Position numbers and translations under genes: made by a program. Of a stretch of DNA of 32,118 nucleotides, positions 6,694-14,189 are shown piece after piece. The notes below the pieces were generated by a model that was given only the letters and a program-made list of their open reading frames with translations, was not told the DNA's origin and ran no database searches. The DNA is taken from assembly GCA_017996625.1 (NCBI GenBank), contig JAGOGO010000018.1, positions 1-32,118 of the forward strand, read 5' to 3'. This DNA is from Deltaproteobacteria bacterium (lineage in GTDB: Bacteria > Desulfobacterota > WTBG01 > JAGOGO01). Positions within the stretch are counted from its first letter, which is position 1. Every line of letters starts with the position of its first letter.

Positions 6694-7482
6694 CTACTGA
6701 ATGAGTTGCTTCTGTTTCTCTTCAATCTCAATATCAACCTGTTTGGTCTTCTCCAGTGTCTGAAGCACATCAATCCACATCGCTGCCTGGGGCACCAGGG
6801 AGCTGGAAGGAAAGTCATGGATGAGCTTCCGAAAAAGTACCAGCGATTTATTGTAATCACGGCCGGGGTTGTTGTGGTGAACGAACACCAAGGCCATGTC
6901 CATGAGCGCGTGATCTCCGGGAGATTCGCAGGGAGCCAACGCCAACGCCCGGTCGTAATAGCTAAGACCTTCCGCAAACTTTCCCTGTTCGACTAGTTTC
7001 CGTCCGGACAGAAGATACTTTTCCGCCGAAGCGATCTCAGGTCTGGTTTCTGGCTGCGGAGCGGTCAGCTTCTTCTCACGTGTCTTTAGAATTTGCAGTT
7101 CTTTGAGCATCAATATCCATATTTCTGCTTCCGGTGCGAACGGGCTCGCCGGATACTCTGAGACAAGGTGAGCGAACTGTTGCTGGCTGGCAGCGAGGTC
7201 CTTGGCAGGATTGTCCTCGTGAGCATAGACCAGACCGATCCCATAGAGCGCCTCGTCGCCGGGGGGCAGCGGGCCAGCAAGAGAAAGAGCCAGCTGAAAC
7301 TCGGTGAGCGCTGGTTCGAAGTCCTTGCGGCTAAGCAGTTCCTTGCCGCAGACCAGGTGCTCCTGAGCGGGATTTTCCGGGGCACACGTACGCTCTGCGG
7401 TGCAGGCACAAGACAGCGCCAGAATCAGGCTGGCAAGACAAAGGTAAAAACGCTTCCTTTTCGTAGCTCGCTCTCGACCCAA
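6694..7482 (-). CDS. TPR-containing lipoprotein, positional counterpart of QseG
   Basis: A 262-residue protein with a basic N-terminus, a hydrophobic segment and Cys at 25 and 27 (LALSCAC), suggesting a lipoprotein signal although the lipobox is imperfect. Two similar TPR-like modules follow (about 40-100 and 150-215), each containing GKELLSRKDFEPALTEF- or GRKLVEQGKFAEGLSYY-type helices. The start is TTG at 7482; the evidence is a GGAGGT site five bases before it. The gene overlaps the kinase 3' end by 58 bases. Enterobacterial glrK-qseG-glrR also has a lipoprotein between kinase and regulator, so an accessory role in signal input is inferred from position rather than clear sequence identity. 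Confidence 0.8.
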   Translation of the reverse strand: MGRERATKRKRFYLCLASLILALSCACTAERTCAPENPAQEHLVCGKELLSRKDFEPALTEFQLALSLAGPLPPGDEALYGIGLVYAHEDNPAKDLAASQQQFAHLVSEYPASPFAPEAEIWILMLKELQILKTREKKLTAPQPETRPEIASAEKYLLSGRKLVEQGKFAEGLSYYDRALALAPCESPGDHALMDMALVFVHHNNPGRDYNKSLVLFRKLIHDFPSSSLVPQAAMWIDVLQTLEKTKQVDIEIEEKQKQLIQ

Positions 7483-8870
7483 ACGGTACCTCCATGAGCA
7501 TGGATAATATGCTTTACAATAGCAAGCCCCAGACCGGTTCCCTTCACGGAACTGCCGGTGGAGCGTCTTACCTGTTGATACTTGTCGAAAATTCGCTGCA
7601 AATCGTCCTGCGGTATGCCAGAGCCGGTATCAGCTACTGACACTGCAGTTCCCTGACTGGTCAACTGTGCTGAGATGGTGACGGTGCCTCCCCCGGGAGT
7701 GAATTTGATCGCATTGCCGATCAAGTTGCGCAGCACCTGATTAATTTTCTCGGCGTCGATGAGCACAGCGGGCAGGAGAATATCGCACTTCTGTTGCAGA
7801 TAGATTTGTTTTGCCTGTGCCAGAGGTTCCAACTCAACGATTGCTCGCTTGATCAAGGAGAGAAGATTGGTGTAGGAGCGGTTATAGGTCATCATGCCCG
7901 CCTCCATTTTTGAAAGATCGAGCAAGGAGTTGACGAGGGATATCAATCGCTTGTCTTCTTCTTCGATGATCTGCAGCAGCCGCTTCTGTTTTTCTGTCGT
8001 GTCGCCGGCAATGCCTTCGAGAAGCAAATTGGTACCTTCCTTGATCGAAGTGAGAGGGGTGCGAAGTTCGTGAGCCATGAGCGAGAAGAATTCGGTCTTC
8101 ATTTTGTCGACTTCGTGCAGCTTCTCACACATGACATTAAAGGCATGGGCCAGCTGAGCGATTTCGGGAGGTGAGGAAAGGTTGATCGGGGAATCGAAAT
8201 TGCCAGACGCAATTTCCTGGGTTCTTGTCTTGATTAAAGACAAGGGGCGGGTGATGCTGCGAGTAATAAGAACCGAGATGCCAATTCCGAAAAGCAGGGT
8301 AGCAGCAACCATCAGGCCGCTGACCGAACGCGAATTGGTCACTGCGGTATCGAGTTCCTCGATTTTGCTGTACGTGCTTTGCCGGCTGTATTCTCCGAGC
8401 TGTTTCAACGCATCGATTGCCTTGGTAATTGCTTCATCCTTGTCTTTGCTAAAGCGCTCACGGTCATACGGCTGACGGGCCAGGAGAAATCCCACCTCTT
8501 GAGTGACCAAAGCCTGATACGTATTGCAGGAGCTGCGAATGCTTTTCAGGAGATCGGCCACCGGGTATTCGGTGGCAGTAACAGTGATGGCGTCGAGCTC
8601 GCGGTCGAAATCAGATTTAGCAGCGAGAAATCGATCGTAGAGCGCATAATCTTCCATAAGGATACACTTTTTCTCGTACCGGATCTGAGAGAGAAACGAG
8701 TCGCTGAGACTCTTTTGCACGTCAATAAGCCGATGATCGAACCTGAGGATGGAGTAGGTAACCTGCTTAACCTGATCCAACTGGCGGATAGTGTAGATGC
8801 TGGCAGCAAGCACCATAGAAAAGATGATGATATAACTGGCGACAAGGCGGGAGAATAGTGTTCCTCGCAT
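7425..8870 (-). CDS. glrK: Sensor histidine kinase, GlrK/QseE-like
   Basis: A 481-residue inner-membrane kinase. A first membrane helix spans about 8-28. A helical periplasmic sensor runs to about 183 and a second helix spans about 184-203. HAMP follows, then the H box AHELRTPLTSIKEG with phospho-acceptor H267, N386 in NLIGNAIKF, the G1 box DTGSGIP near 414 and the G2 box GTGLGLA near 444. ELRTPLTSIKEGTNLLLEGI closely follows the GlrK pattern. An open frame extends to 8945, but the first 25 codons run into the hairpin repeat; ATG 8870, with AAGGA further upstream, fits a normal N-terminus. It is the first gene of a three-gene operon with the lipoprotein and regulator. Confidence 0.9.
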   Translation of the reverse strand: MRGTLFSRLVASYIIIFSMVLAASIYTIRQLDQVKQVTYSILRFDHRLIDVQKSLSDSFLSQIRYEKKCILMEDYALYDRFLAAKSDFDRELDAITVTATEYPVADLLKSIRSSCNTYQALVTQEVGFLLARQPYDRERFSKDKDEAITKAIDALKQLGEYSRQSTYSKIEELDTAVTNSRSVSGLMVAATLLFGIGISVLITRSITRPLSLIKTRTQEIASGNFDSPINLSSPPEIAQLAHAFNVMCEKLHEVDKMKTEFFSLMAHELRTPLTSIKEGTNLLLEGIAGDTTEKQKRLLQIIEEEDKRLISLVNSLLDLSKMEAGMMTYNRSYTNLLSLIKRAIVELEPLAQAKQIYLQQKCDILLPAVLIDAEKINQVLRNLIGNAIKFTPGGGTVTISAQLTSQGTAVSVADTGSGIPQDDLQRIFDKYQQVRRSTGSSVKGTGLGLAIVKHIIHAHGGTVWVESELRKGSVFTFVLPA

Positions 8871-8921
8871 GAGACTACGACTGCTTCCTTGCTGGTCGAT
8901 GATAGCATCAAATCGTTTGAG

Positions 8922-8982
8922 TCCCGCTTCGCGGGGGATAATCACGCCAACGGCGTGACTGAAGCGCAGCCCGCTTCGCGGG
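8922..8982. repeat. Three consecutive hairpins upstream of the kinase gene
   Basis: CCCGC-TTC-GCGGG occurs at 8923-8935 and again, identically, at 8970-8982. Between them lies TCACGCC-AAC-GGCGTGA (8942-8958). A fourth, GCGAAC-N5-GTTCGC, is at 9034-9050. All would lie in the leader or promoter region of the kinase operon. No T run is attached, so these are not classical terminators. Confidence 0.75.
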
Positions 8983-9326
8983 ATCGGAACAGTTCAACCG
9001 GATGAGCTGATCAACAATGCATTGTAAACCGAAGCGAACTGCTGGTTCGCATTAGATCGACGTTTTCATTCTATCCAGAAATATGAATCTGTCTAGCAGA
9101 ATGACGCATATAAAAGCCCGTCATGATCGCTGCTGGTGATGGGCTAGAAGGATTGGAGGGAAATTCCTGCACAAGAAAACCCAATTACAAAGAGGTAGTT
9201 ACTGCGGAGAGAGGCTCTTTCATCCGCCCTGCTAGTAGAAAAATTCCCACCATGGCCTGATGGCAAAGACACTGAAGTCCATAAAAAGTTTCAACGTTAT
9301 CAAACTATACCCATGTTTTCTTCTTA
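8983..9326. other. Intergenic region between divergent kinase operon and receiver gene
   Basis: The full gap 8871-9513 has no gene. Apart from the hairpins and the sigma-54 promoter listed separately, it contains the small palindrome AATGCATT (9017-9024). I looked for the TGTC-N10-GACA type enhancer known for E. coli GlrR and did not find it. Confidence 0.4.
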
Positions 9327-9342
9327 TGGCATGTCATTTGCT
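9327..9342 (+). promoter_or_regulatory. Sigma-54 (-24/-12) promoter upstream of the receiver gene
   Basis: TGGCATGTCATTTGCT matches the RpoN consensus TGGCAYRNNNNTTGCW at every defined position, with GG at 9328-9329 and GC at 9340-9341 correctly spaced. Transcription would start near 9353, leaving a leader of about 160 bases before the ATG at 9514. A sigma-54 activator gene lies just upstream on the other strand, an obvious candidate activator. Confidence 0.75.
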
Positions 9343-9513
9343 TAATCATGATCGTGGAGAACGCACGCATCATGCGCGCAGAGTCTAAGCGGATTGGATA
9401 TTCTGAAGGTTCAGTAGCCTACGAACAAGATTCCGGATATCGGAAATCATCACCGAACTAGAATGCTGACTTCCGTTGTATAACGGCCGGCGAGCACACC
9501 TACAGGAGGCACT

Positions 9514-9900
9514 ATGAAGGTTCTCATCGTAGATGACAATGAAGAATTAGCCTGTGCCATGAGCTATGTAGTTGAAAGAGAAACAAAATATCATGCACGC
9601 ACTGCCCCGGACGGGTGTCGGGGATACCTGACCTACCTGGAGTTCAAGCCTGATATCGTTATTACCGATATCGAAATGCCGGGACGCAATGGCTTTGAAC
9701 TGATGCGGGAGATTCGAACTCACGATCCGGCTGTCAGAACAATTTATATGAGCGGTGATCCGGTCTCATTCATATCACAGATTGAGGAGGAGGAGCGGCA
9801 ATTTCCGGTCACGTTCCTGGGCAAACCCTTCTCCTTTGAAATGTTGAAAGACCTGCTGTCAGCCACCGCTGAGCCAGAACCTCTTCAAAAGGCAAGTTAG
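9514..9900 (+). CDS. Single-domain response regulator (CheY-like receiver)
   Basis: A 128-residue protein made only of a receiver domain: acidic pair D7/D8, phospho-acceptor D52 in VITDIEMPG, S80 in YMSGD in place of the usual switch Thr, and K104 in LGKPF. There is no output domain, so it should act through protein contact or as a phosphate sink. AGGAGGC precedes the ATG by four bases. It is expressed from what looks like a sigma-54 promoter and faces away from the GlrK/GlrR-type operon, so it may be a target and a feedback element of that system; this is inference. Confidence 0.9.
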   Translation: MKVLIVDDNEELACAMSYVVERETKYHARTAPDGCRGYLTYLEFKPDIVITDIEMPGRNGFELMREIRTHDPAVRTIYMSGDPVSFISQIEEEERQFPVTFLGKPFSFEMLKDLLSATAEPEPLQKAS

Positions 9901-10192
9901 TAAATTTAATTTTGAAGGAAAACACCTTCACTTCTACTGGCCGAAATTATCATCAATATGCTGTTTGTGAGATAAATAACCTGTAATATCATAGTGATAA
10001 AATTATACTGAATATGCGGCATGAGTATTGCTACTCTGTTATTTGAGCTGGTGAGCATAGTGAAAAGGCGCTGCCTGATGATGGAAGTGATCCGGCTCTT
10101 ATACATGTGACCTCCCCCCCAAGACCTTGTGCTGTCTAAATGCCTCTCTTCCCTTCCGTTCGGTGGTCTAAGGATGGCGCAAGGAAAGGTAT
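9901..10192. other. AT-rich 3' region of the receiver transcript
   Basis: No gene is seen here. The first 130 bases are clearly more AT-rich than the surroundings and contain GAAGG-N6-CCTTC (9913-9928) without a T run. The region ends in a strong terminator, so it is either a long 3' untranslated region of the receiver mRNA or the body of a small RNA. I could not identify a confident promoter inside it. Confidence 0.4.
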
Positions 10193-10231
10193 GATAGAGG
10201 GAATTCCAGGGAATTCCCTCTATCTTTTTTT
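10193..10231 (+). terminator. Intrinsic terminator
   Basis: GATAGAGGGAATT (10193-10205) and AATTCCCTCTATC (10212-10224) form a 13-bp perfect stem around CCAGGG. Seven T residues (10225-10231) follow immediately. It terminates plus-strand transcription coming from the receiver gene or from a small RNA in 9901-10192. Confidence 0.85.
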
Positions 10232-10423
10232 GTGAAAAGGCAATCTCAGCTCGACCCTGCGATCGTTATCTCCCCTCAGTCCCTCAGCAGAGCAATCGAT
10301 CCGTCGTTCTGCTCGGTCACCCATAGGTTCCAGATGGCTGTGTACCCTGATTAGAGCGACCATTCGGCAAACTAATTCCTCGAATACGTAGCGTAATTTC
10401 CTAAGATACCGAAAAACCCCCAT
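10220..10423 (-). pseudogene. Possible remnant of an OmpA-type C-terminal domain
   Basis: The minus strand encodes a 67-residue frame with IRVHSHLEPMGD, then RAERR, then DNDRRVELRL. These resemble, in order, the VEGHTDxxGD, RAxAV and NRRVEIRL motifs at the end of OmpA-like peptidoglycan-binding domains, but the usual spacing of about 45 residues between the first and last motif is shortened. It has no ribosome-binding site and stops inside the terminator hairpin. It may be a decayed copy of an OmpA-domain gene or a coincidence. Confidence 0.2.
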
Positions 10424-10640
10424 TGAAGGTTACCGTGATGGCACTTAGGCTTAATGGCGAAACTGCGGGTGATTCAATACGGTGCTGCAAGAAACGTGGC
10501 GATCACATACAGTGATGATCACGGTTGGATTGATTAACGAGAGGCTGTGACCCGGTTGTCGGATAAAGAAGGCGTGTAGGTGTACGCTGCTGGCCCGAGG
10601 TAGTGTTTTTAATCGTTACTGAGCCAAGGAGGATGAAGAC
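10424..10640. other. Upstream region of the lipoprotein pair
   Basis: With the low-confidence remnant before it, this forms the rest of the gap 9901-10640. It contains GTGATGATCAC (10512-10522), a near-palindrome, and the AAGGAGGATGAAGAC ribosome-binding region of the next gene. No promoter with good -35 and -10 boxes was recognised. Confidence 0.35.
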
Positions 10641-11039
10641 ATGACCACTCAGAAGAGAGAACTGTGGAGATGGCTGGTTGGTTCGCTGGCCATGGGGTTG
10701 AGTATTGCGTTGTGTAGTTGTAGCACGAACACCACCCCGCTGAAGCAGGACCTCGCCAATGCAGAAATGGAGATCAACAATGCCAGAGACCGCAATGCTC
10801 GTCAATATGCTCCGCTTGAATTGCGTATAGCTGAAGAAAAGCTTTCTCAAGCGAGAGATGCGTTTGAGGATGAGGACTACAGTCAGGCGAGTTATCTGGC
10901 AGATGAGGCGCTGGTGAGTGCCAAGCTTGCTGATGCGAAAGCGCGGACAGAGAGAAACAAGGAAATGGTACAGGAACTCAACGACAGCATCAGTGTTTTG
11001 AAACAGGAGATTGTTCGCTCGCAAGGGCAATCACAATAG
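10641..11039 (+). CDS. DUF4398-type lipoprotein
   Basis: A 132-residue protein with a signal peptide (RRELWRWL-like basic start, hydrophobic 13-24) and a lipobox ending in C27 (LCSC). The mature part is a helical hairpin with ARQYAPLELRIAEEKLSQARDA (about 53-74) and AxxLADEALVSAKLADAKA, the pattern of DUF4398. It is probably anchored in the outer membrane and coiled-coil in nature; DUF4398 has no established biochemical role. AAGGAGG precedes the ATG. The next gene begins 12 bases later and repeats the same DUF4398 module, so the pair probably arose by duplication and works together at the cell envelope. Confidence 0.85.
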   Translation: MTTQKRELWRWLVGSLAMGLSIALCSCSTNTTPLKQDLANAEMEINNARDRNARQYAPLELRIAEEKLSQARDAFEDEDYSQASYLADEALVSAKLADAKARTERNKEMVQELNDSISVLKQEIVRSQGQSQ

Positions 11040-11051
11040 GAGGAGTTTGCG

Positions 11052-12155
11052 ATGAGAAGAACACGTACTCATGTAGAATTGTATCTCATTGTGATTGGTG
11101 TTTTCTTAATCGGAATTGCTTTATCCGGCTGTGGCCCCACTAAAACCGCTGAGCTTGATCAGGCTAGAGCAGCCTACCAGCAGGCCGAAAGCAATCCTGA
11201 CGTGGGTCAGTATGCACCGGTGGTGCTGCGCGAGGCGAGGCAATCGCTGCAAAAAGCGGAAGCCGCCGATGATGAAGGCGTTCAGAAGCACTATTCGTTC
11301 ATCGCTGAGCGGACCGCCGAGTTGGCTCAAGTGACGGCAGTGCAGCGAAAATCTGAGGACCAACTAGAACAGCTGAGTAAAGAACAACGGGATTTCATCT
11401 TACAGGTCCGCGCGCAGGAGGCTGACAGAGCTCAGCAGGAAGCTAGACAGGCAAAAGAGCAGCTCCAACAGCTCCAGACACGTAGTCTGGAGCAAGAAGC
11501 ACAGTCAGCTCAAGAGCGTGCGCAGATGCTCGAACGAGAGCTTGCCGGCTTGAGAGCACGACCGACCGAACTGGGAACGGCGATAACCCTGAGTGATGTT
11601 CTGTTCAAAACCGGTTCAGCAACCTTGCAGCCGGGAAGCATGATAACCATGGACCGCGTTGCTCAGTTTTTAAGGAACCATCCTGACCAGCGAATTATCA
11701 TCGAAGGCCATACGGACTCAACCGGCAGTGAGGGATTCAATATGCAGCTATCCCAGCGGCGGGCAGACGCGGTCGCAATGGCACTGCGGAGCCGCGGCGT
11801 CGGGCCCGAACGGATCATCACTCGTGGATTGGGAGAAGGTTATCCAGTGGCCAATAATGATACCCAGGCCGGTCGGCAGCAGAACCGAAGGGTTGACGTA
11901 ACGGTAATGGACCAAAGAGCTTTTGGCTACTATCAGGAAGGACAGATCCCGAGCCAACCAATGGGTGTTTCCCCGGGCATGCAACAACCAGCGCAACCTG
12001 CTCCTTCTCAGGAAATGCAGTCTCCTCAAGAGCCACAGTATCCGCAGAGCCAGCAGCCATCCTCTGAGGGGCAGCAATCCGGGATGCCGGGAGAGTCATC
12101 ATCAGGATCTCCAGCAGGTGAGCCATCAACTCAAGGACAGCAGACCGGTCAGTAG
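11052..12155 (+). CDS. DUF4398 plus OmpA-like peptidoglycan-binding lipoprotein
   Basis: A 367-residue lipoprotein. The signal ends at lipobox LSGC (C27). Residues 30-100 repeat the DUF4398 pattern (QYAPVVLREARQSLQKAE). Residues 100-170 are a Q/E/A-rich coiled coil. Residues 178-287 form an OmpA C-terminal domain with LFKTGSATL, GHTDSTG (D222, a meso-diaminopimelate-binding Asp), RAD around 237-239 and NRRVDV at 278-283. The last 75 residues are Q/P/S/G-rich and low in complexity. It should tether the outer membrane to peptidoglycan. AGGAGG precedes the ATG; the gene is in an operon with the DUF4398 lipoprotein upstream. Confidence 0.92.
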   Translation: MRRTRTHVELYLIVIGVFLIGIALSGCGPTKTAELDQARAAYQQAESNPDVGQYAPVVLREARQSLQKAEAADDEGVQKHYSFIAERTAELAQVTAVQRKSEDQLEQLSKEQRDFILQVRAQEADRAQQEARQAKEQLQQLQTRSLEQEAQSAQERAQMLERELAGLRARPTELGTAITLSDVLFKTGSATLQPGSMITMDRVAQFLRNHPDQRIIIEGHTDSTGSEGFNMQLSQRRADAVAMALRSRGVGPERIITRGLGEGYPVANNDTQAGRQQNRRVDVTVMDQRAFGYYQEGQIPSQPMGVSPGMQQPAQPAPSQEMQSPQEPQYPQSQQPSSEGQQSGMPGESSSGSPAGEPSTQGQQTGQ

Positions 12156-12230
12156 CGCATGCGGAGCCTTCATCCGGAAGCGGGCTCTGGCATAAGCATA
12201 AAGGGTTGGCACACGATACTGTAAGAAAGT

Positions 12231-12363
12231 GGCATGGGATGTGGGATCTTCGAGGTGGGATGTGAGAACTGGTTTAGCACCAAGGCCTTTATCACACATC
12301 CCATTCCCATATCACACATCACCTGGTGCATATCTCATATCCCATGGCACATATCTCACACTT
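12231..12363. repeat. Inverted pair of heptanucleotide arrays (GATGTGG / CATATCC family)
   Basis: Forward units GGCATGG, GATGTGG, GATCTTC, GAGGTGG, GATGTGA and GAACTGG run from 12231 to 12272. Units in the opposite sense (ACACATC, CCCATTC, CCATATC, CATATCT, CATATCC, CATGGCA, CATATCT) occupy about 12292-12363. GTGGGATGTG on one side is complementary to CACACATCCCA on the other. The seven-base period is clear although the units are degenerate. It lies between the OmpA lipoprotein and the ABC transporter. Confidence 0.7.
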
Positions 12364-12397
12364 CAACCGTTGAACCTTAATCCTGAACCTCTCCCTC

Positions 12398-13309
12398 ATG
12401 CCGTATGCGATCGAAGCTCATGACCTGAAAAAGAAGTTCAGAACGTTTCTTGCCGTCCGGGGCATTTCCTTTCTTGTTTCAAAAGGAGAGTGTTTCGGTA
12501 TCCTCGGTCCTAATGGTGCGGGAAAGACCTCCACGATCCGGATGATTTACGGATATTCGCCGCTCACATCCGGGGAGCTCAGGGTTTTCGGCCTCGATAT
12601 TTCCATAGAATGGAGGCGAATTCGCCGCCGGATCGGTGTATGTCAGCAGGAAAACACGTTGGATCCTGATCTGACGGTAGAGCAGAACCTGGAGGTCTTT
12701 GCCCGGTATTTTGATATCCCCAGACACATTTCACGAAAACGGGCAGATGAATTGCTTCGATTCATCGCCTTGGAACATCGCCGGAAAAGTGAAGTCACTC
12801 AGCTGTCGGGCGGAATGATTCGACGTATGGTTCTCGCCCGGGCGCTGATCAACCAGCCTGATCTTCTTATCCTTGACGAACCCACAACCGGGCTCGATCC
12901 ACAATCGCGTCATCAGATTTGGGAACGTCTCGACGAGCTGAAAAGCAAAGGACTCTCCATTCTTCTGACGACTCACTATATGGATGAGGCGGCGCGTCTG
13001 TGCGATCGCCTTCTAATCATGGATCATGGTCTGATTCTAGTTGAAGGAAAACCATCCGCCCTCATCAGAGAGTATGCGGGCGAGCAGGTGCTGGAAATCT
13101 CCTCACCTCCTTCCATACTGCGTGATGATCTCAAAAACAGGCAAATTCCATACGATGACCTGGGAAATCGTCTCCTGGTATATGGACAGCGGGACGATTC
13201 CCTTTTTAAAAGCATCAGCGACCAGTACTGCCTCGAAGAATGTATCCGGCGCATGGGAACTCTTGAAGATGTATTCTTGCGCTTGACCGGCAGAGGGCTG
13301 CGCGAATGA
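12398..13309 (+). CDS. ABC transporter ATP-binding protein, NodI/DrrA-like
   Basis: A 303-residue nucleotide-binding subunit: Walker A GPNGAGKT at 37-44, Q-loop near Q83, signature LSGGM at 136-140, Walker B LLILDEP at 156-162, switch His in LTTHYMDEA near 191. The 80-residue C-terminal extension is common to the NodI/DrrA branch. It should power an ABC-2 exporter of a lipid, glycolipid or drug-like molecule. The ATG has no good ribosome-binding site, but the reading frame and family N-terminus support it. It overlaps the permease start by four bases (ATGA), implying translational coupling. The substrate is unknown. Confidence 0.92.
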   Translation: MPYAIEAHDLKKKFRTFLAVRGISFLVSKGECFGILGPNGAGKTSTIRMIYGYSPLTSGELRVFGLDISIEWRRIRRRIGVCQQENTLDPDLTVEQNLEVFARYFDIPRHISRKRADELLRFIALEHRRKSEVTQLSGGMIRRMVLARALINQPDLLILDEPTTGLDPQSRHQIWERLDELKSKGLSILLTTHYMDEAARLCDRLLIMDHGLILVEGKPSALIREYAGEQVLEISSPPSILRDDLKNRQIPYDDLGNRLLVYGQRDDSLFKSISDQYCLEECIRRMGTLEDVFLRLTGRGLRE

Positions 13310-14094
13310 GCCGAAGGCTCGTTTTACCATCGCGGCGCTTCCTCAGAGTATGGCAGCGCAACCTGGTGGTATACCAGCGGATCTGGAAGATTTCGTTTCT
13401 TCCTCCGCTACTCGAACCGCTGTTCTATATAGCCGCTTTCGGACTCGGATTGAGTACCTTGGTTGGCACCATCCGGTTTCAGGGTATGGACATGTCCTAT
13501 GTGCAGTTTATTGCTCCCGCCTTGGTAGCCATCAGCATCATGTACAACTCGTTTTTCGAGACCACCTACGCTTCCTTCGTACGGATGTACTATCAGAAGA
13601 CCTACGACGCGATGATGGCCACTCCGCTTTCCCTGGAAGACATCATGACCGGAGAAGTCGTCTGGGCCGCTACCAAATCAGTAGTGGCAACTCTGGCTAT
13701 GGGCGCTGTGATCAGCCTCTTCGGCTTGATCCGATATCCGGAAGGCCTGCTCATTTTGCCGCTGGCATTTCTCGGCGGATTTGCTTTTGGATGCATCGGA
13801 CTTTACTTTACCGGTATCACGCGGACCATCGAGACGTTCAATCTGCCGATCTTTCTTTTTGTGACCCCGATGTTTCTTTTCAGCGGCACATTTTTCCCCT
13901 TGGAGAACCTTCCTCCGTGGGCCCAGATTATTGCTCTTGCATTTCCCCTTACCCACGTGGTCATTCCTGTGCGTTATCTGAGCTCAGGGGTAATGATGCC
14001 TGAGTTGTTCTGGAACGTTGGTTACCTTCTGCTGTTCAGTGCTGTGTTTTTCCCTCTGGCTCTCATCAAGATGCACAAACGGCTGGTGAAGTAG
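13306..14094 (+). CDS. ABC-2 type permease, NodJ-like
   Basis: A 262-residue inner-membrane protein with about six hydrophobic segments: near 30-50, 62-82, 115-135, 140-165, 172-195 and 230-252. YQKTYDAMMATPLSLEDIMTGE corresponds to the cytoplasmic coupling region of NodJ/ABC-2 permeases, and FLFSGTFFPLENLP to the conserved segment before the last helices. It forms the membrane channel for the ATPase encoded immediately upstream, with which it overlaps by four bases. The first 18 residues are basic, consistent with a cytoplasmic N-terminus. It converges on the cyclase gene, 95 bases away. Confidence 0.92.
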   Translation: MSRRLVLPSRRFLRVWQRNLVVYQRIWKISFLPPLLEPLFYIAAFGLGLSTLVGTIRFQGMDMSYVQFIAPALVAISIMYNSFFETTYASFVRMYYQKTYDAMMATPLSLEDIMTGEVVWAATKSVVATLAMGAVISLFGLIRYPEGLLILPLAFLGGFAFGCIGLYFTGITRTIETFNLPIFLFVTPMFLFSGTFFPLENLPPWAQIIALAFPLTHVVIPVRYLSSGVMMPELFWNVGYLLLFSAVFFPLALIKMHKRLVK

Positions 14095-14189
14095 TCTCTT
14101 ACCGCTTCATGCGCACTGAGCGCCAGTTCGACTGTCGTCTGAAATATACGCGACCTATAGGACATAGAGGACGTATACTTCAACCGGAT

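Noticed and set aside
12231..12363. CRISPR or rho-independent terminator
   Set aside because: Degenerate seven-base units without spacers; no compact stem followed by T run.
13350..14003. 217-residue open frame overlapping the ABC permease
   Set aside because: Different frame of the same strand as a clear six-helix ABC-2 permease; composition rich in Arg, His and Ser.
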